A program made the translations under genes and the position numbers. The notes under the pieces are model-generated. The model saw only the letters and a list, made by a program, of their open reading frames with translations, was not told where the DNA came from and searched no databases. A stretch of DNA of 47,484 nt from CAYURP01 sp964447175 (GTDB lineage Bacteria; Zixibacteria; MSB-5A5; SM23-73-2): assembly GCA_964447175.1 (NCBI GenBank), contig CAYURP010000022.1, positions 1 to 47,484 of the forward strand. The letters run 5' to 3'. Of the stretch, positions 42,294-47,484 are shown piece by piece; within the stretch, counting starts at the first letter, position 1, and each line of letters starts with the position of its first letter.

Positions 42294-43146
42294 GATAAGA
42301 ATCAGAGTTAACAAAGAAATAGCAGACACTTTGAGTAACTTTTTGATCGAGCAGGGTTGCGGAGGGGTTGTTTTTGAAGAATTAGAACAAGGACAATCCG
42401 TGGAGATCAAAGCTTACTATTACAATTTCATAGAGGCACAAAGCCTGGCAAGCAAAGTTATGAAGTATTTGAGGTCTTTAAAAAAGATGGATATCGACGT
42501 GGGCCAAGAGAAGATCAGGGTGAGGGATGTTCGAAAGAAGGACTGGGAGAAATTCTGGAAAAGGGATATCAAACCCATTCAAATTGGGGAAAAGATCGTG
42601 GTAAAGCCCAGCTGGGACAGGAAAAAGTTATGGGGCAGGATTGTTATAAAAATCGATCCCAAAATGGCTTTCGGAACAGGTCGTCATGAGACCACCCAGT
42701 TATGTATGAAAGAGATTGAGAGATTGATCCAGCCTCAGGATAGGATCCTGGATGTGGGTACTGGTTCGGGGATTTTGGCTATACTGGCAGCTAAATTGGG
42801 AGCTTCCTATGTATTGGCCCTGGACACAGATCGGATAGCCATCGATAGTGCAGGGGAAAATATCGAAAAGAACGACGTTAAAGATATAGTCGAACTGAGA
42901 GTGGGAACGGTGAACAAGAAAACACCTCAAAAACATTTTGATCTGGTGGTGGCAAATCTCTTTAAATCAAAGATATTTGAATTGTTCGAAAAGATAAAAA
43001 AAACACCAAAACAGGATGGAATCATCATTCTCTCCGGAATACTTGATTCGGAAAGAGATGAAGTCTCAGATTTTCTGAAAAAGAAAAAATCAAAAATTTT
43101 GCGAATAACCCAGGATGATGCATGGCTCTGCTTTGTTGTGAAATAG
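42271..43146 (+). CDS. prmA: Ribosomal protein L11 methyltransferase
   Basis: PrmA trimethylates lysines and the N-terminus of ribosomal protein L11. The 291-residue protein has the substrate-binding N-terminal domain and then a SAM domain with DVGTGSGILAILAAKLGA, ALDTDRIAIDSAGEN and VVANLFKSKIF. The segment KMAFGTGRHETTQLC is a PrmA signature. The start codon is TTG at 42271 within the end of mtaB. rsmE follows after 201 bases, a common neighbour. Confidence 0.92.
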   Translation: MDRKNYSEIRIRVNKEIADTLSNFLIEQGCGGVVFEELEQGQSVEIKAYYYNFIEAQSLASKVMKYLRSLKKMDIDVGQEKIRVRDVRKKDWEKFWKRDIKPIQIGEKIVVKPSWDRKKLWGRIVIKIDPKMAFGTGRHETTQLCMKEIERLIQPQDRILDVGTGSGILAILAAKLGASYVLALDTDRIAIDSAGENIEKNDVKDIVELRVGTVNKKTPQKHFDLVVANLFKSKIFELFEKIKKTPKQDGIIILSGILDSERDEVSDFLKKKKSKILRITQDDAWLCFVVK

Positions 43147-43227
43147 TTTTTGGTTGTTGGTAGATAGTGATTGGTATAAAAAATGATCACAATTTCTATT
43201 TTGAGCTTGAGAAAAAAAATCTGAATT

Positions 43228-43305
43228 GGAGTGTCAAGCCCCCGCAAAATGCGGGGGATCTACGACTTCAACTTGACAGAAAGTGAACCTGAAGGTTCAC
43301 ACTCC
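43228..43305 (+). repeat. Branched palindrome: nested outer arms with two inner hairpins
   Basis: GGAGT (43228-43232) pairs with ACTCC (43301-43305) and GTCAAG (43233-43238) with CTTGAC (43272-43277). Inside the second pair is CCCCCGC/GCGGGGG (43239-43257), and between the two right arms is GTGAACC-TGAA-GGTTCAC (43283-43300). All pairings are nested. It lies between prmA and rsmE. Confidence 0.65.
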
Positions 43306-43347
43306 ATTTATCTATTGTTTTTGGTTATTGGTTCTTGAAATAAAAAA

Positions 43348-44088
43348 ATGATTACTAATTTTTATTGCGAGCCAGAGAATATAAAAAAAGATAATCTGAA
43401 GATCACAGGTGAGGAGAAAAAGCACATTGTTTCCGTTTTAAGATACAACAAAGGGGATTCAATTGACGTGGTGGATGGAAGGGGAAATATATATCAGGTC
43501 GAGATCACTGATGTGGGGAAAAATGAAATAAAGTGTAAAATAATTTCAAAAAATATTGGGGAGAACGAGCCTGAAATTCATCTCACCTTAGCCCAGCCCC
43601 TGGGCAAAGGTTACAAGATGGATTGGGTGGTGGAGAAGGCTACCGAGATCGGAGTGAGCTCCATTATACCTCTTATAACTGAGCGTACAATTATCAAGTT
43701 AGGTGATCTAAAAAAAGAAAAAGCAAAGATAGATAGGTGGCGAAAAATTGCGATCGCCAGTATGAAACAATCTTTAAGGTCTGTTTTGCCTGACATCAAA
43801 CCAGTAACAAAATTAGACCAACTTTTAACGCAAATAAGAAAATATGAACTGACTTTAATAGGAAGTTTAGAATCGGATGCCAAAAGCTTAAAGAATTTGT
43901 CTCAGTTAAAAAAACCTTTGAGAAAGATTTTAGTAATTGTGGGTCCGGAATCAGGATTTACGGATGATGAGTTAACCCAGCTCAAATCTGCTGGAGCAAT
44001 TCCGTTAAGTTTAGGTAAAATACGACTCAGAACCGAAACCGCAGGGATTGTGCTCTCCTCTCTGGTCTTATACGAATTGGGGGAATAA
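43348..44088 (+). CDS. rsmE: 16S rRNA m3U1498 methyltransferase
   Basis: RsmE methylates U1498 in 16S rRNA and belongs to the knotted SPOUT class. The 246 residues start with the PUA-like domain (GEEKKHIVSVLRY, VVDGRGNIYQVEI), then LAQPLGKGYKMDWVVEKATEIG, and end with the SAM knot motif VGPESGFTDDEL and GKIRLRTETAGIVLSSLVLYE. Length and motifs are typical. No ribosome binding site is obvious upstream. It ends the long plus-strand run. Confidence 0.94.
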   Translation: MITNFYCEPENIKKDNLKITGEEKKHIVSVLRYNKGDSIDVVDGRGNIYQVEITDVGKNEIKCKIISKNIGENEPEIHLTLAQPLGKGYKMDWVVEKATEIGVSSIIPLITERTIIKLGDLKKEKAKIDRWRKIAIASMKQSLRSVLPDIKPVTKLDQLLTQIRKYELTLIGSLESDAKSLKNLSQLKKPLRKILVIVGPESGFTDDELTQLKSAGAIPLSLGKIRLRTETAGIVLSSLVLYELGE

Positions 44089-44123
44089 GATCAATCTGTT
44101 AACAGTTAACAGAAAACAGTGTA

Positions 44124-44177
44124 AAGTTAAGAGTTTAGAGTAAAGAGTAGAGAGTTAAGAGTTTAGAGTAGAGAGTA
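44124..44177 (+). repeat. AGAGTTTAGAG-type purine-rich repeat, copy 3
   Basis: About 54 bases made of AAAGTTAAGAGTTTAGAG and AGAGTAGAGAGTTAAGAG units in the convergent gap after rsmE. It is the longest of the three runs in the window. Confidence 0.65.
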
Positions 44178-44196
44178 AAAATAGTGGAAGCTATTG

Positions 44197-44658
44197 TTAA
44201 CGGGGCTCTAAGATGAATAGTTTTCTCAATTGCTCTCTGCAGAAAATTATCCAGAGTAGGAATGGTAGGGAATAATTAATAAGATAAATAACTAAAGTTA
44301 ACTTAGTTGCAAAAAGGCTGGGATTTTGGGTTTTGCCGTGCATCTGAAACATAGCCCAGCACAGGAAAACATGCCAGCCAAAGATGATCAAAGCCCCATA
44401 CCCTAACCTGGATAACCTTTCTTTAAAGCTTATTTCTCTGGTTATTATCATCAGGGACAAAAATGGCAAAAGACTGGTAAATAGGGGAACCAAAATCGGA
44501 AGGATGAAGACCTCTATTCCCAATCCATCATATAAATCTTTCACCGGATGCCAGAAAACCTGGAAATAGAGAAATTCTCCTTTCCAGAACCAGAAGGCAA
44601 AAAGAACCAGAGAAACACCCAGGAATTTAGCGATGAACACCCATAGTTTTTCTTTCAT
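44197..44658 (-). CDS. Membrane protein next to the exosortase, possible exosortase-associated protein
   Basis: A 153-residue integral membrane protein with about four helices (about 9-25, 48-70, 87-105, 122-143). It overlaps the exosortase gene by 32 bases in the same direction, so the two are coupled. Membrane proteins paired with exosortases of the XrtH type are known, and this one could be such a partner; I cannot recognise the family from residues alone. WHVFLCWAMFQMHG has two histidines in or near a helix. No catalytic motif is evident. Confidence 0.6.
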   Translation of the reverse strand: MKEKLWVFIAKFLGVSLVLFAFWFWKGEFLYFQVFWHPVKDLYDGLGIEVFILPILVPLFTSLLPFLSLMIITREISFKERLSRLGYGALIIFGWHVFLCWAMFQMHGKTQNPSLFATKLTLVIYLINYSLPFLLWIIFCREQLRKLFILEPR

Positions 44659-45193
44659 AATAAACTACCTTTTGTATCCACAGAATCCAGGCAGCCAGAA
44701 TAATAAAGATCATAGCCACCTGCCAGAAATAGACGTGAAGAAAATCAAAGCTTTTAGGAGACCAGTTGGCAACCACAGAGATAAAAGCCATGCGAATAAT
44801 GTTGATTATGTATATAAAAGGTATTCCCAAAACAAATCCCAGAAGTTTTTTCTTATAGTTTGACGGGTAGGCGATCAAAGCAGCTAAGAATATCAACATC
44901 TCAAAAAGTCCGGTGCACTCGCCAATCACCTCAATGGAGAAGTTGCTCAGATAAATCATTTTTCCGCTCACATCAGCAGTCATTCCCAGGATTTTTAATA
45001 CAAAACCTGTAATTGTTGCAGTTAACACCTCAAGCTTCATAATCACGGGTGCAGTTACACCACTGCCATAGGAGTACAAAAAGGTTATAACGATCAAAAG
45101 GATAAAGAAGATCACGCAGAACCTTATAATAGATCCATAACCCTTCTTTTTTTCAACCTTAGTTTTTGCTTTTTTCTTTTTGGATTTAGACAC
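44627..45193 (-). CDS. Exosortase/archaeosortase family protein (XrtH-like)
   Basis: A 188-residue integral membrane protease-transpeptidase. It has a lysine-rich N-terminus and about five helices. The three catalytic positions of the family are present in order: Cys93 in IGECTGLF, Arg134 in NIIRMAF and His153 in DFLHVYF. Short, lone exosortases with this ECTG context resemble the exosortase H group, but a profile search is needed. It would cut proteins carrying a C-terminal motif, helix and arginine cluster; the Cys-rich protein at 45405-46034 has such an end. A promoter candidate is at 45228-45256. Confidence 0.85.
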   Translation of the reverse strand: MSKSKKKKAKTKVEKKKGYGSIIRFCVIFFILLIVITFLYSYGSGVTAPVIMKLEVLTATITGFVLKILGMTADVSGKMIYLSNFSIEVIGECTGLFEMLIFLAALIAYPSNYKKKLLGFVLGIPFIYIINIIRMAFISVVANWSPKSFDFLHVYFWQVAMIFIILAAWILWIQKVVYYERKTMGVHR

Positions 45194-45227
45194 TATTCAA
45201 GTGATTTTTTGATAGTCTTTATATAAT

Positions 45228-45256
45228 ATTATAATTTACCATAAGAAGAATAACAA
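45228..45256 (-). promoter_or_regulatory. Candidate promoter of the exosortase gene
   Basis: On the minus strand TTGTTA (45256-45251) and a perfect TATAAT (45233-45228) are 17 bases apart. The start would be near 45221, about 28 nt before the exosortase ATG. Confidence 0.6.
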
Positions 45257-45343
45257 TACAAAATTACATAAAATAAGTCGGAGTGTAAAATATTTGTTTT
45301 AAGTACCTATGGGTTTTAAAATTTTGGGATTTTGTATATCCTC

Positions 45344-45381
45344 AAAAGCCTCCCCCGGAAAGTAAACCGGAGGAGGCTTTC
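45344..45381 (-). terminator. Rho-independent terminator of the Cys-rich protein gene
   Basis: AAAGCCTCC...CCGG and CCGG...GGAGGCTTT arms pair with one bulged position around an AAAGTAAA loop. It starts 24 bases past the stop and ends in TTTT on the minus strand. Confidence 0.8.
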
Positions 45382-45404
45382 GGAACGGTTTAGATTTTGA
45401 ATAA

Positions 45405-46034
45405 CTAAGTTACAACACTAATTCTTTTTCTTCTCCACAGCCAGATGCCGGAACCAATTATTAAAGCAATAAGGATTAGAATGCCGATTGTAGAAGCTAA
45501 AGGCATCCTTGCAGTACTGATGCCTTTGCCCTTACAATCTTTGCAAAAACAAAGAGTTATTTCATCATCATTCCCATTAGCAGTGCATTTTCCGTCTTTG
45601 CAATTAGCCTCACAATTTCCATTTCTCGAGCAAAAGCAATATGGTTCATTTTTACTGTCGCAACCGCATTCGGAATAACCGGTGCAATTTTCTGTCTTGC
45701 AGTCTTGATTGCCACAAGCAGCATTGTTACAAGCTTTACTGCATCCTCCCATGGTGAGAGCATCTCGCTGGTCTTTAGGTAGCTTGTCTAGTATCTGGTT
45801 CAGTTGGTTTCCTATTTCTTTAGCCTGCTCCATATTGCCCTGGTAAAGATATTGATGAAGCTGTGTAAGTAAATTGACCAGCTCCTCTTCATACGGTGTG
45901 TTTAGATTGCGAACGATCTGAATGTAAGCATCAATATCAGCAGCTTGTGTGGTATTAACCCACTTTGGCACTGAGGTAACCATGAGGAATATAAGAACTA
46001 ACATAGCCGAGATTAACAAAGTTTTTCTGGTCAT
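45405..46034 (-). CDS. Secreted Cys-rich protein with C-terminal sorting-type tail; candidate exosortase substrate
   Basis: A 209-residue protein with a signal peptide (about 1-32, ending TQAA), a helical part (about 35-92, IDAYIQIVRNLNTPYEEEL and KEIGNQLNQILDKLP), then a region of about 75 residues with 15 cysteines (GGCSKACNNAACGNQDC, SECGCDSKNEPYCFC and similar), and a tail of MPLASTIG, a 16-20 residue hydrophobic helix and RRKR. The tail has the motif-helix-basic layout of exosortase sorting signals, and MPLASTIG resembles the IPTLxxWG type. The exosortase is the next gene. The Cys-rich region is a disulphide or metal-binding candidate. Function unknown. Confidence 0.75.
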   Translation of the reverse strand: MTRKTLLISAMLVLIFLMVTSVPKWVNTTQAADIDAYIQIVRNLNTPYEEELVNLLTQLHQYLYQGNMEQAKEIGNQLNQILDKLPKDQRDALTMGGCSKACNNAACGNQDCKTENCTGYSECGCDSKNEPYCFCSRNGNCEANCKDGKCTANGNDDEITLCFCKDCKGKGISTARMPLASTIGILILIALIIGSGIWLWRRKRISVVT

Positions 46035-46170
46035 TGTTTTTTCCTCTTATCATTTTGAATGTTTTGAATGACAACCAAATCCTCAAGACCCTTTCAATCC
46101 AATTCTTTGACTTCCATTTTTACATCTTGCACTGACCAGTTAAAATGTTATTGCTAAGATATTACTTTCT

Positions 46171-46200
46171 ATTATACAACATAAAAAGCTAGTCAGTTAA
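46171..46200 (-). promoter_or_regulatory. Candidate promoter of the Cys-rich protein gene
   Basis: On the minus strand TTAACT (46200-46195) and a perfect TATAAT (46176-46171) are 18 bases apart. Leader about 130 nt. Confidence 0.45.
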
Positions 46201-46312
46201 TCAAAAGGGTAATTTTTTAGTTTTTGGAAATCACCTCATTTGTATTCCATGAGCAAGAGTATTTACTCCAACTAATTATAATATAGTGATTTTGTTTTCC
46301 ACTCTAAATCAA

Positions 46313-46993
46313 TTAAAATCCGTTGCGTTTAGGAGGGGTACGTCGCATGGGGTAATAGTAGCAAAGTTTTTGAAGTATTACCTCTTTAAAAAAAGGATAG
46401 GAAATTTTCTTATCTTCTAAAGAAAATTTAGTTTCCGAACAAAAAGCTTGAACCGCACGCCTTATTGCTATCAGGATTAACGAATTGATAAGGACAATTA
46501 CAAAAGAAACCATCAGAATTCCCAAAAGGGAGCTGATTCTTATCAAGAACGTGGAGTCAGTGCCGGAAAAGGTGAATATGTTTTCCAGATGAGTATAGTT
46601 GCATAATGCATATTCAAAGGGAAGCCATAAAGCGGCTATGAAGATGGGATTAAAACCGGTGTATCTGTTTATTCTGTTAACAGCTACACCAAAGGCTGAG
46701 AAGATTATACAAAGACTGAAAAGTTTAAGAAGGAAAATCCAGGGTGAAATCAGGATCTGGTCAGTAAAAGCCACAAAAGCATAACAGTTACCCAGGATTG
46801 TCCCCAGGATAATAGATCCTGACAGATTTGTTGAAGTTAGCCTCCAAAGAAAAGGAAGCAAAGCGAAAATTGATAAAAACCAGTAATCGGGATATAAATG
46901 GATCAAAGAGAGGATTAAAGCCGAACTGCCCGCACAAATAAAATCCTCAGTAAATCGAAGACTTTTATCTTCTTCTGGTGGGTTGACCCGCAT
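46313..46993 (-). CDS. Lnt-like membrane protein lacking the nitrilase domain
   Basis: A 226-residue integral membrane protein with about six to seven helices. The patterns WFLSIFALLPFLWRL, LGTILGNCYAFVAFTDQI, FIAALWLPFEYALCNYTHLENIFTFSG and SSLLGILMVSFVIVLINSLI follow the N-terminal membrane part of apolipoprotein N-acyltransferase. The catalytic nitrilase domain that normally comes next is absent, and the protein ends in a basic tail (YYYPMRRTPPKRNGF). It may be a truncated relic or a protein with its own role. The start at 46993 lacks a strong ribosome binding site. Family match is by eye only. Confidence 0.5.
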   Translation of the reverse strand: MRVNPPEEDKSLRFTEDFICAGSSALILSLIHLYPDYWFLSIFALLPFLWRLTSTNLSGSIILGTILGNCYAFVAFTDQILISPWIFLLKLFSLCIIFSAFGVAVNRINRYTGFNPIFIAALWLPFEYALCNYTHLENIFTFSGTDSTFLIRISSLLGILMVSFVIVLINSLILIAIRRAVQAFCSETKFSLEDKKISYPFFKEVILQKLCYYYPMRRTPPKRNGF

Positions 46994-47484
46994 ATGAAAT
47001 TCTACCTTCCCTCTTTATGTAACTTCAATCTCAACCCATCCCCACGCGCATATTAATCAAGGATGCTTGGACAGAGTGGGGTTTGTATCCCCATTCAAGG
47101 ACCTCATGTCCAGATATGGTAATTAATAGCTATCTGCTCTTAAGTTTTAGCTGGCAGCAATCCTGTCGTTTATGAAATCTGGAATTCCGAGACTTTCAAA
47201 ACGCGCAGAAACTGCATCTGCTATTTATCACCCCCAGTAAGGTTATTAGGTCAAAACTCAAAAAAACTAAAATGTAGCCCAACCAGGTTATCTAACTAAC
47301 TTCAAAAAAAGCGCTTTTTCCTCCCGTAAATTTAAAAGCTTAAAAAATAATGGTATACCTCTATTTAATTGATGTTAATTTAATAAATTTTTATTAAAAA
47401 GTCAAGTAGTATTTTAAGTTTAATGCCTTAAGATTGTGTCAAGATAATTGTGTAAATTCATGTTTGGGCATATCCTGATTTTGG
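46994..47484. other. Right-end non-coding region
   Basis: This 491-base stretch has no credible gene. A possible minus-strand promoter, TTGACT (47405-47400) and TAAATT (47382-47377) with a 17-base spacer, would give a long leader of about 380 nt for the gene at 46993 and is weak evidence. The last 150 bases are AT-rich. Confidence 0.5.

Noticed and set aside
1..47484. tRNA, rRNA or known riboswitch genes
   Set aside because: I found no T-loop/acceptor arrangement of a tRNA, no rRNA sequence and no riboswitch core I could recognise on either strand.

Overview
The window is a bacterial scaffold piece, with a 10-N gap inside one gene showing a draft assembly. I see no phage, plasmid, transposase, CRISPR array, rRNA or tRNA. 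Three traits point to an uncultured lineage of the FCB superphylum (Zixibacteria, KSB1 and WOR-3 are examples; I cannot choose between them). Two secreted proteins end in the NYPNPFNP-type C-terminal sorting domain, one secreted protein ends in a dockerin-type calcium-binding repeat, and the envelope genes (LolA, BamD-like, TonB-C-like) imply an outer membrane. Ribosome binding sites are mostly good Shine-Dalgarno sequences, and many first genes have a recognisable TTGACA/TTGACT and TATAAT-type promoter.

Layout. (1) 0.2-6.5 kb, plus strand: threonine dehydrogenase, an acetyl-CoA-synthetase-like ligase, an acyl carrier protein, 2-amino-3-ketobutyrate CoA ligase, a YedF-like protein, a methyltransferase and an ECF-transporter S component. 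(2) 6.6-11.3 kb, plus: three tandem paralogues with two membrane helices and a GAF domain. The first is a histidine kinase, the second stops after the GAF domain, and the third is a hybrid kinase whose receiver domain has Asn at the phospho-acceptor position. (3) 11.6-16.6 kb, plus: two large secreted repeat proteins whose 3' ends and downstream DNA are nearly identical. (4) 17.0-21.4 kb, minus: a likely six-gene operon (SPL-like radical SAM, lytic transglycosylase, unknown envelope protein, BamD-like lipoprotein, NadD, PPDK regulatory protein). (5) 21.4-26.6 kb, minus: accessory-looking stretch with a secreted beta-propeller protein, three methyltransferases, a Cys-rich protein and many palindromic repeats. 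(6) 26.7-31.4 kb, minus: ftsK-lolA-rimO and a secreted TonB-C-like protein. (7) 31.8-32.5 kb, minus: dockerin protein. (8) 32.8-44.1 kb, plus: housekeeping genes HNH, trpS, scpA, scpB, pseudouridine synthase, cmk, plsC, ispH, rpsA, mtaB, prmA, rsmE. (9) 44.2-47.0 kb, minus: an exosortase with a partner membrane protein, a Cys-rich secreted protein with a C-terminal membrane anchor of sorting-signal type, and an Lnt-like membrane protein lacking the nitrilase domain.

The most unusual signals are: the intergenic palindromic elements, several sharing one architecture (an outer stem enclosing two inner hairpins), with one family showing compensatory arm changes between copies; the small exosortase locus with a candidate cysteine-rich substrate; the triple GAF-kinase array with a non-phosphorylatable-looking receiver; and the shared protein-tail plus 3'-UTR module of the two secreted proteins. 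All functions are read from sequence patterns without database searches.
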